Positions 17,985 through 27,334 are shown, counted from the first letter of the stretch. The stretch: DNA of 64,000 nt from Lacrimispora indolis DSM 755 (GCF_000526995.1 NZ_AZUI01000001.1:3576001-3640000), one strand, 5' to 3'. A program made the numbers and translations. Notes: generated from the sequence alone by a model not told the origin.

Positions 17985-20900
17985 ATGAATGTTGATGATG
18001 TTCAGTTCAAGATGACAGAACGCAAAAAGGAAATATTGGAAAAGTCATGGGCCAAGGATTTTGCGGAGCGCTTGTTTCCCATCATTGATGAACGTATATT
18101 CTCACCACTTTACGGCAGAAAGGCATCCGGCCCAAATGAATCTGTAAAAGTTATGGTTGGTGCTTTGGTTTTGAAAGAACTCCTTGGAATGGCGGATGCG
18201 GAACTGCTTGAGTCTGCCATGCTTGATCTTCGCTTTTCCTATGCTCTTCATGCAGCAGATATTGAGGAATATCTGCTGAACGAAAAGGAATTGTCCAGTT
18301 TCCGTTTACGCTGTCACACCCATGAAATTATGACTGGGAAAGACTTGATCAGGGAATGCGTCATGGAACTTTCTCAGGAAATGGAAAACCTGACAAAAAA
18401 GTATTCCCGCATGATTCCTTTGGATGCACCGATGGTCGCTTCCAATATAAAAAATCTCAGCAGGCTGGAATTTCTTTATACTTGTGTTTCAAATCTTGTA
18501 GCATGGATCCGCAGACATGGAGGAGAAGTGCTCCTTGCCGGTTTTGAGCGTTATTTTGATTGTGCCGATTATAATGAATTTATTTACCATACTCATAGTG
18601 AAGATATTAACGTGAGAATGCAGGAAGTGCTCTCAGATGCAGAGAAATTGTCCATTCTCTGCGACAGCGGCGATTACGATATGGTGAGTGAATATCAATT
18701 GCTGATTCGTGTTCTTCTGGAAGAAGCCGTTCAGGGTGAAGAAGCACCTGTTTCTCCAAAAACAAGGGAACATGGTGGAATTCCAGAGGTGATCAAAGAG
18801 GATAAGGTCAGTGCCATAACAAAAGAATTAATGGAGATTTTATCTGTCGAAGAAGAAGCACTGGTTCCACCAGTGGACTCTATAAAAACACCCAGGAAGA
18901 TAAGCGGTTTGGGCCGGTATGGAGGATATTTGAAAATAACCGCGCTTTTGCTCTCTTTTACTTCTGTCGTAGCCATTGCCGGGGCAAAGTTAAAGCCAAT
19001 GGAGGCAGGCAGCTTTTCTACAGGACAGGCTTTATATGACGCTTCCCAGGATATAAAAGGTGCTTTGGACCAATTGAAGAATGAAGATCAGGAAGCCAGA
19101 ATAGCGACGGATGTGGATACCATGAAAAAGGTGGTTGCCATTAACTTTTTAGGTACAAGCGATAGTAAAACCAATGATAAAGCTTTAAAATTGCTGTCTG
19201 AAAACGGTCAGAAGGCCACTTTTATGATATCAGGAATAACGGCTGCCGAGGATACGGACTTTATCCTTAAAATAAAAGAAAAAGGGAACGAAATCGGCAG
19301 CAGCGGATTAAAAGGAGAGAAAGAACTGGAAAAACTGCCCCAGGAGAAACTAATTGAAAACCTTGCAAAAGCAAACCACATCCTGCACCAGATTACGGGA
19401 GAGAGACCAAAGGTCCTGCAGGGGACCCTTCCTAATAGCTCAAAGGAGTTTTTAGAGGCGGCCTCTGCCTGTGGATATGAATATGTGGTTGAGAGCAGGA
19501 AATTTCTTAATTATCAGAGTTTTTCCAGCTATGAGCAGGCTTTGGATTACGTGAAGGGCCTAAAGTGGGGGAGCATAGTTACCATTAAGATGTCAGGGAT
19601 TCTCAATGAGGCGGAGTACGGTAAGAAAGTGGAGGAAATCTCCACACAGGAAGACGGGGATCATTCTTTCAACGAGAGTGAAGAAAGAGAGAAAGACAAT
19701 AAATCAGAGAAAGAACGCCTGATTCAGGTGATAGACTGGTTTACAAAGGCTTTGAAAGAAACCGGGTATCAAACTGCGTTTGCACAGGAGATTCCCCAAT
19801 ATCAGGATGAGGACTTTGCCATGGATTTTTCTCAGTTAAGGGAGAAAAACGGGGGGAAGCTTTCTGAGATTTATTCCATGGGCGGCCGGGACGGCGATGT
19901 AGGCCTTACTTTCAGGGGAATAGGCAGCCAGGAAAATTTAGAAAAGATTTTGCTGCTTTTAAAAGAAAACAATAGAAAGGCTACGTTCTTTATTACAGGA
20001 AAGGAACTGGAAGAATGTGAAGACAGGGTAAAAGAAATCATTGCCCAGGGCCATGAGATTGGAAACGGAGGTCTGACCGGAAAAGATTTATCTGATATGG
20101 ATTTTTCCAGTATATGTTTTGAAATATACAAAACTGACAAGCTGTTAAAGGAGAAATACGGGGTTGATACAAAGCTCTTTATGCCTGTTTACGCAAAGTA
20201 TAACGATTTGGTGCGGGAAGCCGCCTCAGCCCTTTCTTATGATCTGGTTACTTATTCCAAAAACCCAATGACAGAAGGAAGATCGGCAGAGGAGATAAAA
20301 ACATATTTCAAGAAAGGAATCAGTAAGGGGGAAATTGTCCACTTAAGGCTGGATGTCAGTGATGATGTGGAGGAAGCAGCAGAATACGTGCTGGCATATC
20401 TGGACAAAAAGAATTACAGGGTTTCTTTTCTGCAGGAAATGATAGATAAAACACAATATACATCCAATACTCCTGCACCGGCACCTTCCGGGGAAGCAGC
20501 CGTCTCCATTGATTTTGATAAGATCCGGCGGGACAATCAGGGCAGACAGGCGGAATCTGTCTATACTGTACATAGCACCAGCCAGGAGCTTTCTTTTACT
20601 TTTTCCGGGATCAGCCGGACAGAGGTTCTGTATGATGTCCTTGACAAGATGGACCAGATTCAGGGAAAAGGTACATTTTTTGTGACCGGTGAGGAGATTG
20701 ATCAAAATAAGGAAGAGATCAGACAGATATTGGGCCGGGGGCACGAAATCGGACTCTGCCTTACGGGAAGAAGCGGAAATGACTTTAAGTCTGTATACCA
20801 GAGTCTTACTGGAATGCAGGAAAAATTGAACAAGGAATTTGGAGTACAGCCTGTTTTAGCCAGATATCCTTATGACGCAGAGATTACCGGTGAGATGTCA

Positions 20901-22232
20901 GAAGCGATTGCAAGTGCAGGCTGCACTCTGGTATGGCAGGATCTTTCTATGGCAAATTCCAAAGCAGGACCAGATGGGACCTTGGAAACTGTCTTGGCAA
21001 ATTCCTTTAATGCCGGGAATATATCTGCAAGAAGAGGATATATAGTATATTTTCGGATGGATTATTACAAAGACAAAGATCTCATTGGGAATCTGCTTTT
21101 GGATGTTTATAAGAACCGTGTTCTGACCAACTCCTATGAAGATGGAATAGAAAACAACGGATCCCAGTACCGCATTGTCAGTGCAGGGCAATTAAGGAAC
21201 AGCCCTGGGCTTTATCAGTACCCTGTAAAAGAAGCTGATTATACGGCCGGGGTGGGGGATATTGCTCCGGGGCATTTGGCCTGGTTCTCGGAAGGGGAAA
21301 AGTTTGGGATCATGAAGGAGCGGTATGTGGGAAATCCTGATTACAGCGACGAGAACGTACTTCCCGGATTTTCCCAGGGGGAACTGAAGCTGATTGATAT
21401 AACCGGAAGGTTTACAAACGAAAAGGTGCTGTTTTTGACCATTGATGACTGGGGGTCTGATAAGCCGGTCAACCAGATTTTATATGTGCTGAGAAAATAT
21501 GGGGTCAAGGCAAGCTTCCACATAAGGACCAACCGTATAGAGGAAAACCCCAATCTCTTAAGGGCCATTGCTGCAGAAGGCCACGATATCGGAACCCATA
21601 CAGATGGCCATCTTCCTTATGCTGTTTACGATGAGATCAAATCCAGGCGGGAAAAGAGGCCGTTTTATAACTCTTTAACCAGCCAGGTTGAGGCAGAAAG
21701 GATGGCGGATTTAGCCCTGTCCTATAGAAAGCTTTGCTCCGTTGTGGGAGACATGGCAGCAGACGGCAGGCCTGCACTGACAAAAATATTCCGGCCGCCG
21801 ACCCTGGCTATGAGTAAAAACGGCATGGAATCTATATTTGATATGGGATTCGAATACATAGTAAGCGGCGACTTCAGCAGTCATGATTATGAAGCGAAGA
21901 CGTCCAGAGAGCTGGCCGATGAGCTGTTAAAGGGAATACGGAAAGGTGACGGATCCAGATACCCTCTGCAAAATGGAAGTGTAATGGTTCTGCATATGTC
22001 TGATGATTCCAATGAGCCTTCCTCTGATCCGGATATTACAGCCAAGGCGTTGGACCTTGTTATCCCTGAATTGATAAATCAGGGTTACCGGTTTGACAAA
22101 ATAAGTAATTATTTAACGAAACCATTGGAGAAAAGGGCTACACCTGCTGAGGCCGCTGTAGGAGAAACCAGGAAAGCAACTGCCAGTGAATTGAATAGGG
22201 ATGAAAAACAAGATGAATCTTCGCCGCAATAA
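17985..22232 (+). CDS. Transposase-N-domain/four-NodB-domain envelope protein
   Basis: A 1415-residue protein with a unique layout. Residues 1-247 match the N-terminal part of IS1182-type transposases (NESVKVMVGALVLKELLG; LDAPMVASNIKNLSRLEF; YQLLIRVLLEEAV) without the DDE catalytic domain. A transmembrane helix follows at about 316-334. Then come four tandem NodB-like folds, near 381-600, 636-820, 866-1075 and 1146-1370. Only the last has catalytic motifs: Asp1154/Asp1155 (TIDDWG), His1205/His1209 (HTDGH), FRPP (1269-1272) and His1337 (VLHMSD). The first three keep the repeat frame (KATFF-ITG, GHEIG) but lost the metal ligands. ATG 17985 follows GAGGTGA. It likely deacetylates a polysaccharide outside the cell. 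Confidence 0.88.
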   Translation: MNVDDVQFKMTERKKEILEKSWAKDFAERLFPIIDERIFSPLYGRKASGPNESVKVMVGALVLKELLGMADAELLESAMLDLRFSYALHAADIEEYLLNEKELSSFRLRCHTHEIMTGKDLIRECVMELSQEMENLTKKYSRMIPLDAPMVASNIKNLSRLEFLYTCVSNLVAWIRRHGGEVLLAGFERYFDCADYNEFIYHTHSEDINVRMQEVLSDAEKLSILCDSGDYDMVSEYQLLIRVLLEEAVQGEEAPVSPKTREHGGIPEVIKEDKVSAITKELMEILSVEEEALVPPVDSIKTPRKISGLGRYGGYLKITALLLSFTSVVAIAGAKLKPMEAGSFSTGQALYDASQDIKGALDQLKNEDQEARIATDVDTMKKVVAINFLGTSDSKTNDKALKLLSENGQKATFMISGITAAEDTDFILKIKEKGNEIGSSGLKGEKELEKLPQEKLIENLAKANHILHQITGERPKVLQGTLPNSSKEFLEAASACGYEYVVESRKFLNYQSFSSYEQALDYVKGLKWGSIVTIKMSGILNEAEYGKKVEEISTQEDGDHSFNESEEREKDNKSEKERLIQVIDWFTKALKETGYQTAFAQEIPQYQDEDFAMDFSQLREKNGGKLSEIYSMGGRDGDVGLTFRGIGSQENLEKILLLLKENNRKATFFITGKELEECEDRVKEIIAQGHEIGNGGLTGKDLSDMDFSSICFEIYKTDKLLKEKYGVDTKLFMPVYAKYNDLVREAASALSYDLVTYSKNPMTEGRSAEEIKTYFKKGISKGEIVHLRLDVSDDVEEAAEYVLAYLDKKNYRVSFLQEMIDKTQYTSNTPAPAPSGEAAVSIDFDKIRRDNQGRQAESVYTVHSTSQELSFTFSGISRTEVLYDVLDKMDQIQGKGTFFVTGEEIDQNKEEIRQILGRGHEIGLCLTGRSGNDFKSVYQSLTGMQEKLNKEFGVQPVLARYPYDAEITGEMSEAIASAGCTLVWQDLSMANSKAGPDGTLETVLANSFNAGNISARRGYIVYFRMDYYKDKDLIGNLLLDVYKNRVLTNSYEDGIENNGSQYRIVSAGQLRNSPGLYQYPVKEADYTAGVGDIAPGHLAWFSEGEKFGIMKERYVGNPDYSDENVLPGFSQGELKLIDITGRFTNEKVLFLTIDDWGSDKPVNQILYVLRKYGVKASFHIRTNRIEENPNLLRAIAAEGHDIGTHTDGHLPYAVYDEIKSRREKRPFYNSLTSQVEAERMADLALSYRKLCSVVGDMAADGRPALTKIFRPPTLAMSKNGMESIFDMGFEYIVSGDFSSHDYEAKTSRELADELLKGIRKGDGSRYPLQNGSVMVLHMSDDSNEPSSDPDITAKALDLVIPELINQGYRFDKISNYLTKPLEKRATPAEAAVGETRKATASELNRDEKQDESSPQ

Positions 22233-24084
22233 AAAAGGAAAAGGACAGATTTCAGAGGATGTTCTTCTGAAGTTAAAAGAGGACAGAAGGCTGCTGTCCA
22301 ATGTTCCGGATAAGACCAATGTCAGGACCAATGCAGACAGGAGGGGAAAAACTTACGACAGCAGCAATATTAATGAGTATATTGCACAGAAACAGTCAGG
22401 ATTAAGGTACAAGGTTGATTATGATGTGGAAGTGATCTGCGTTTCCGGGAAAAAGAAGAAAAGCATGGTGTGCAAAGGCGTGGACATTTCCATGACAGGG
22501 ATTTTATTGAATATATCTTCTGAGGAAACTCTGGAGGTATTGAAGAAAGCGGATAAAATCCTGCTGAAATTTGAAATCCTCCCAGGAACCTTGCCGGAAG
22601 GACTGGAAATGAAGGTTAAAATCCAGGCTTCCATTGCCAGGACCCAGCTGATGGAGGATTCCTCTTACCACTGTGGATTTCTCTTTTGCATTCCCCTGTC
22701 CCTTTATTCCGCAAAGAAAAAGGGCAGGTATATGCTGATGATATCCAGCATGCTGTTGTTTTTTATCAGTATTTTTGTGATCCTGATGCGTGCGGAAAGC
22801 GTAATTTATTTCAGATTTAATAAAATACTGTATTTGTACAGCATTATGGCTGCTGTATTTTTACTCAGCCGTTATCTGTTTGGGGCATTGTACAGGGAGG
22901 TGCCCCTTGATGTTGATTTTACGCCGGGAGTGACGGTGCTGATTCCCTGTTTTAATGAGGAGGAGTGGATTCAAAGAACCATTCTTAGTTGTATCAACCA
23001 GGATTATCCTGTGGATAAGCTGGAAGTTATTATCATTGATGACTGCTCCAGCGATAAGTCTGTGGAAAAAATAGATGAGATCGTCCAAAAGCTCTACCGG
23101 GAGGGGGAGCAGTTTGAAACCAGATCCAGGCTGAAATATATTGTATTAAAGAAAAACTCAGGGAAAAGGGAAGCCCTGGCAGCAGGTGCTCTGGAGGCAA
23201 AACATGAGCTTTTGGTGTTTGTGGATTCAGACAGTTTCTTAGATCCTTTTGCCATCAGGAACCTGGTACAGCCGTTTAAGGATCCTAAAATGGGAGGGGT
23301 GTCCGGCAGGACGGATGTAGCAAATACCTATACCAATGGCCTGACAAAGATGCAGTCTGTCAGATATTATATCGCCTTTCGGATTTTGAAAGCGGCGGAA
23401 GCTTATTTTGACGTAGTTACCTGCTTGTCGGGCCCTTTGGCCTGCTATAAAAAGCAGATTGTCATGGACAATATGGAACGATGGCTGAATCAAAGCTTTT
23501 TAGGCCAGAAAGCAACCTTTGGAGATGACCGGGCTATGACCAACTTTGTTTTAAGACACCACAGGACTTCTTATCAGGACAGTGCAGTCTGCCAGACCAT
23601 AGTGCCGAACAAATACCCGGTCTTTTTAAAACAGCAGATGAGATGGAAACGCTCGTGGCTGAGGGAATCATTAATTGCAGGAAGCTTTATGTTTAAAAAG
23701 GAACCATTCGCCGCCGTACTCTTTTACATAGGCCTGCTTGTGCCTGTTTTGGCACCTGTTGTTGTTTTGTATAATCTGGTTTATGTTCCGGTCACCCGCC
23801 ATGTATTTCCTACCACATTTCTGGTAGGTCTTCTGCTGATGGCGTTTCTCATGAGTATGGCCCAGATGCTGCTGCGCAGGAGCACTACCTGGATTTTTGG
23901 CCTGGTCTTCTGTCTGTACTATGAAGCTGTTTTACTTTGGCAGATGCCGGTGGCCTGGGTTACTTTCTGGAAATCCACATGGGGTACCAGAATGACTCAA
24001 AGGGATGTAGATGAGGAGCGCAGGAAAGATGAAAAGAAGAGGGGAACGAAACGGAAAAAAGCAGAGCGAAGGCCGGCGGATTGA
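22201..24084 (+). CDS. PilZ-domain GT2 processive polysaccharide synthase, hyaluronan-synthase-like
   Basis: A 627-residue membrane glycosyltransferase. An N-terminal PilZ-like domain (about 68-175) has the DxSxxG motif (Asp95, Ser97, Gly100), though the paired-Arg motif before it is degraded to RxxxD at Arg69. Two transmembrane segments follow, then a GT2 domain with VTVLIPCFNEEE, DSDS, CLSGPLACYKK, FGDDRAMTN and QQMRW, close in pattern to hyaluronan and NodC-type synthases, then C-terminal helices. It overlaps the upstream gene by 32 nt. With the nucleotide-sugar dehydrogenase it probably builds a uronate-containing polymer and moves it out; control by cyclic di-GMP is plausible but unproven. 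Confidence 0.85.
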   Translation: MKNKMNLRRNKKGKGQISEDVLLKLKEDRRLLSNVPDKTNVRTNADRRGKTYDSSNINEYIAQKQSGLRYKVDYDVEVICVSGKKKKSMVCKGVDISMTGILLNISSEETLEVLKKADKILLKFEILPGTLPEGLEMKVKIQASIARTQLMEDSSYHCGFLFCIPLSLYSAKKKGRYMLMISSMLLFFISIFVILMRAESVIYFRFNKILYLYSIMAAVFLLSRYLFGALYREVPLDVDFTPGVTVLIPCFNEEEWIQRTILSCINQDYPVDKLEVIIIDDCSSDKSVEKIDEIVQKLYREGEQFETRSRLKYIVLKKNSGKREALAAGALEAKHELLVFVDSDSFLDPFAIRNLVQPFKDPKMGGVSGRTDVANTYTNGLTKMQSVRYYIAFRILKAAEAYFDVVTCLSGPLACYKKQIVMDNMERWLNQSFLGQKATFGDDRAMTNFVLRHHRTSYQDSAVCQTIVPNKYPVFLKQQMRWKRSWLRESLIAGSFMFKKEPFAAVLFYIGLLVPVLAPVVVLYNLVYVPVTRHVFPTTFLVGLLLMAFLMSMAQMLLRRSTTWIFGLVFCLYYEAVLLWQMPVAWVTFWKSTWGTRMTQRDVDEERRKDEKKRGTKRKKAERRPAD

Positions 24085-24098
24085 ACTAAAGGAGTCTT

Positions 24099-25916
24099 AT
24101 GAAGGTGCTTAGATTATCAAAGGATCAGAGAAAAGCAGTGCGGAGTGTCATACAGGCCATCATTCTGGCCGCTCTTCTTGTACTTTTATTCCGTGCTTTT
24201 TTCGTAGTTGAAAAGTATATTCCTTTTCAGGAGGGAGATGGTTTAAAACAGGGAGATCCGGGTTTCATTGCGTTGTCTTATTTTGGAGTGGATCGGGCCG
24301 GAACTTCGTCTTTAATCAGCACTCAAAGACTGGAAGAACATATGAATGCCTTAAAGCGGAACGGATATGTGACGATATCGCAGAAAGACATGATGGAATA
24401 CTATGAAAAAGATATTCCTTTGCCTGAAAATTCCCTGTTCCTGATGTTTGAAGACGGAAGGCGGGATACGGCTGTCTATTCTGCTAAAATATTGGAGAAG
24501 TACAATTACCTTGCTACAATATTGAGCTACGGTCAGAAATTAGAAGGCAAGGATGACGCCTTTTTAATGCCTGAGGATTTAAAAAAACTAAAAAAATCCA
24601 GCTTCTGGGAATGGGGAACCAATGGCTACCGCCTGTCTTATATCAACGTATTTGACAGGTATGATCACTATCTGGGAGAATTGAACCTACAGGAGTTCAA
24701 TTATATGAGTCAGTATCTGGGAAGAAATTACAATCAGTATTTAATGGATTATATCCGTGATGAGGAAGCCATTCCAAAGGAGACCCCGGAACAGATGAAG
24801 GAACGGATCAGTAAGGATTATCAGTTGATGAAGAATTTGTATACAAAGGAATTGGGAGAGCTTCCGGATCTTTATGTTCTGATGCATGCCAATACAGGAA
24901 GGTTTGGAAATCATGAGAAAGTCAGCGAGGTAAATGAAAAATGGATCAAAGAGCTGTTTTCCATGAATTTTAACAGAGAGGGAGATTCTAAAAATAACAG
25001 AGAGACCAACCCCTATGATTTGACCAGGCTGCAGCCTCAGGCTTACTGGTATCCGAATCATCTGTTAATGAGAATTAAGGCTGACACAGGCAAGGATATG
25101 ATTTTTGAAGAGGGGGATGAAAAAAGAAAAGCTGATTGGGAGATTCTTAAGGGAGCCGTGGAATTTAGAGACAGTCAGATCATTTTGACTTCTGAGCCGG
25201 AAGGAAATGGCCTTTTGCGTCTGGAAGGAAGCAGGACCTTCCGGGATCTTTCCCTTTCCGCTGATTTCACAGGAAACATATTGGGAATACAGAGGATCTG
25301 GCTGAGAACAGGAGATGCTCCGGAAAAGGCTGTAATCGTTGAAGTGAAGAATAATGTGCTGTCTGTGTACGACAATGGTTCAAGTATCTGTGAAATAAAT
25401 CTGGCAGAATTTGATGGAAAGGTATTTAAAACAGTCAGGGAAGATGAACTGGAAGCTTTAAAGGGAGCGGATACCTTGTACAAAAAGAACAGCCAGCTAA
25501 GCTATCCTATAGAAAAGGTAGAGGAGGAAATAAGGCAGAAGGAGGAATCTGATTTGCCGGACAGGGATTATGTTCCGGATTACCAAATCAATGAGACAGG
25601 GAGCCGGAAGCTTGATATCGTTTTAAAGGGCAGCCATCTTTCCGTTAATATTGATGGAAGAAATGCGGTATCAGATCTGTCTGTATCCAATGTGGAGGCA
25701 GGTGCCCTTTGCCTGGAGTCGGCATTTGAAAACTTTGGCTACAGCCAGAGAAACATTGCAGATGATGTTTACGATGGTGTTTTTGAGAACCTTGTGATCA
25801 GGGACAGCAGCGGGAATATTCTTTATGATAATCGATTGAAAGAGGGGGAACGGGCATTTTATGAAATTAGGGAAACCTGGAACCGGGTTATCAACTGGTT
25901 TATCAAAGCATTGTAA
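24099..25916 (+). CDS. Membrane-anchored degenerate polysaccharide deacetylase-like protein
   Basis: A 605-residue protein with one N-terminal transmembrane helix (about residues 17-36) and a long extracellular part. Residues 55-300 look like a PgaB/NodB-type domain (FIALSYFGVD.., NSLFLMFEDGRRDTA.., WEWGTNGYRLSYIN), but the usual TFDDG is FEDGR and the His motif is not evident, so activity is doubtful. The C-terminal half (about 345-590) has beta-rich segments (ADFTGNILGIQRIWLRTGD; KGSHLSVNIDG) that resemble a LamG-like carbohydrate-binding fold. It sits 14 nt after the synthase gene. Probable role: binding or modifying the exported polymer. Confidence 0.7.
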   Translation: MKVLRLSKDQRKAVRSVIQAIILAALLVLLFRAFFVVEKYIPFQEGDGLKQGDPGFIALSYFGVDRAGTSSLISTQRLEEHMNALKRNGYVTISQKDMMEYYEKDIPLPENSLFLMFEDGRRDTAVYSAKILEKYNYLATILSYGQKLEGKDDAFLMPEDLKKLKKSSFWEWGTNGYRLSYINVFDRYDHYLGELNLQEFNYMSQYLGRNYNQYLMDYIRDEEAIPKETPEQMKERISKDYQLMKNLYTKELGELPDLYVLMHANTGRFGNHEKVSEVNEKWIKELFSMNFNREGDSKNNRETNPYDLTRLQPQAYWYPNHLLMRIKADTGKDMIFEEGDEKRKADWEILKGAVEFRDSQIILTSEPEGNGLLRLEGSRTFRDLSLSADFTGNILGIQRIWLRTGDAPEKAVIVEVKNNVLSVYDNGSSICEINLAEFDGKVFKTVREDELEALKGADTLYKKNSQLSYPIEKVEEEIRQKEESDLPDRDYVPDYQINETGSRKLDIVLKGSHLSVNIDGRNAVSDLSVSNVEAGALCLESAFENFGYSQRNIADDVYDGVFENLVIRDSSGNILYDNRLKEGERAFYEIRETWNRVINWFIKAL

Positions 25917-26982
25917 TAAAGCTCGCTTCGTGGTATTTCTTTTCCTTTTTGGCTGTATGCTGATTCTTGCAGGATGTGCAGGAAGGAAAAAGGAGATGCA
26001 TGTAGAGGGCGAAATGCAGCAAGAGGCTTCTGGTTTTGTGGGAAGCCAAGGGAACGGTGTAAGTGCCGTAAGCCGGAAGGTCCATGTCTGGGCAGTCTAC
26101 TGGGATAATAAAGAAGTATTAAAAAGGCTGGAAGGCTTAAAGGAAGAGGTGGCTGGGATCAGCTATTTTGCCGCATATTTTGACAGCGAAAAAAAGCTGT
26201 TTCTTCCAGAAAACGTCATGGATATGAAGGCGGCTGTAGAGAATAGCGGTAAAAACGGAAAGATGGACAGCTATTTGACTTTTGTAAATGACTTATTGAA
26301 AAAAGAAGGGGGCTCTTCTCTTAAAGACAGAGACTTACTTTATTATCTTTTGTCCTCAAAGGAATCCAGGGAAGAGCATATGAGAGATATTCTGGAGATG
26401 ACAGAACAGGGAGGTTTTGACGGGGTAGAAATCGACTATGAAGCGATGAAAAAGGATATGGAGCTTTGGAGGCTGTTCACTTCTTTTGTCAATGAGCTGT
26501 ATGGAAAGACTTCTGAGAAAAAACTGAAGCTTAGAGTGATTTTAGAACCCGGGGCGCCAGTGGAAGAACTGGGCTTTGTAAAAGGGCCGGAATACGTTTT
26601 TATGTGTTATAATTTATACGGCTATGGTACTGAGCCAGGGCCAAAGGCAGATGAAAGTTTTTTGATTTCCATGGTGGAGAAAGGAAAGGCTGTGCCGGGA
26701 GAAACTTACTTTGCGGTAGCAAACGGCGGATTTGATTTTATAAAAGCCACCGGAGAAGCAGAGCAGATTTCAACGGAAGAAGCTGTCTTAAGGCAAAGCC
26801 AGGCAGGGGATAAGGATATACGGCGGGAAGAAAAAAGCGGCTGCAGGGTTTATTCTTATTGGGACACCAAAGGCCGGGAGCATGAGGTTTGGTATGCCGA
26901 TGACGAAACTCTGAATTTTTGGTACGGCATTTTAGAGAGAGAAGGTGCAAAAGGGCTGTCCTTGTGGCGGCTTGGCGGCTAA
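25861..26982 (+). CDS. GH18-like lipoprotein glycosidase
   Basis: A 373-residue lipoprotein with an unusually long n-region, then a hydrophobic stretch and lipobox LAGC (Cys39). The mature part is a TIM-barrel hydrolase of the GH18 kind: GGFDGVEIDYEAM holds the DxxxDxE-like catalytic pattern ending in Glu, and FMCYNLYGYG follows later. It may trim the polymer of this locus, as PgaB-type or cellulose-locus hydrolases do. The ATG at 25861 lies inside the end of the upstream gene (56-nt overlap) and has AGAGGGGG 12 nt before it; no better start is seen before the signal sequence. Confidence 0.75.
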   Translation: MKLGKPGTGLSTGLSKHCNKARFVVFLFLFGCMLILAGCAGRKKEMHVEGEMQQEASGFVGSQGNGVSAVSRKVHVWAVYWDNKEVLKRLEGLKEEVAGISYFAAYFDSEKKLFLPENVMDMKAAVENSGKNGKMDSYLTFVNDLLKKEGGSSLKDRDLLYYLLSSKESREEHMRDILEMTEQGGFDGVEIDYEAMKKDMELWRLFTSFVNELYGKTSEKKLKLRVILEPGAPVEELGFVKGPEYVFMCYNLYGYGTEPGPKADESFLISMVEKGKAVPGETYFAVANGGFDFIKATGEAEQISTEEAVLRQSQAGDKDIRREEKSGCRVYSYWDTKGREHEVWYADDETLNFWYGILEREGAKGLSLWRLGG

Positions 26983-26994
26983 GGGTTAACAGAA

Positions 26995-27032
26995 AAGTCT
27001 TCTGTGATTAAATTCATGGAAGACTATTTTTA
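26995..27032 (+). terminator. Terminator of the exopolysaccharide locus
   Basis: AGTCTTC pairs with GAAGACT, followed by ATTTTTATTG. Moderate stem, correct place. Confidence 0.6.
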
Positions 27033-27095
27033 TTGTAATTTTTCCATTTTAATGGTTCTTTCCTGTTCTGAATCTCAGGCTGCAGGAAAAAGATT

Positions 27096-27132
27096 TGAAA
27101 CATTTTAAAAACATATGTTTCAAAATGTTTCA
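27096..27132. promoter_or_regulatory. Upstream activator site for the sigma-54 promoter
   Basis: An 11-bp perfect inverted repeat, TGAAACATTTT and AAAATGTTTCA, surrounds a 12-bp perfect palindrome AAACATATGTTT; a further GTTTC/GAAAC pair ends at 27141. The site is 120-155 bp upstream of the sigma-54 promoter, the usual distance for an enhancer-binding protein, here probably the PrpR-type activator encoded at 37635. Confidence 0.7.
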
Positions 27133-27250
27133 TCGGGAAACGTAATAATCTCATGTAGAAAGCGGACACAGGATCCCAATGATAGAAAAAAGGCACAAAA
27201 ATACTGGTAATTTAATAAAGTTATGAATAAAAAGGCTACCGCTCCATAGT

Positions 27251-27266
27251 TGGCATGATACTTGCT
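27251..27266 (+). promoter_or_regulatory. Sigma-54 (-24/-12) promoter of the catabolic operon
   Basis: TGGCATG, four bases, TTGCT: one base from the consensus TGGCACG-N4-TTGCW with the invariant GG and GC correctly spaced. It lies about 70 bp before the first gene. Confidence 0.85.
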
Positions 27267-27334
27267 TTATTAAAGAGTATAGAAAATACGTCGACGTTTT
27301 CTTTTAAGAATTACAAAGAAGGAGAAATAAGTAT

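Noticed and set aside
17985..18725. A complete insertion sequence in the polysaccharide locus
   Set aside because: Only the N-terminal transposase part is present, in frame with the downstream domains, with no DDE region and no terminal repeats found.
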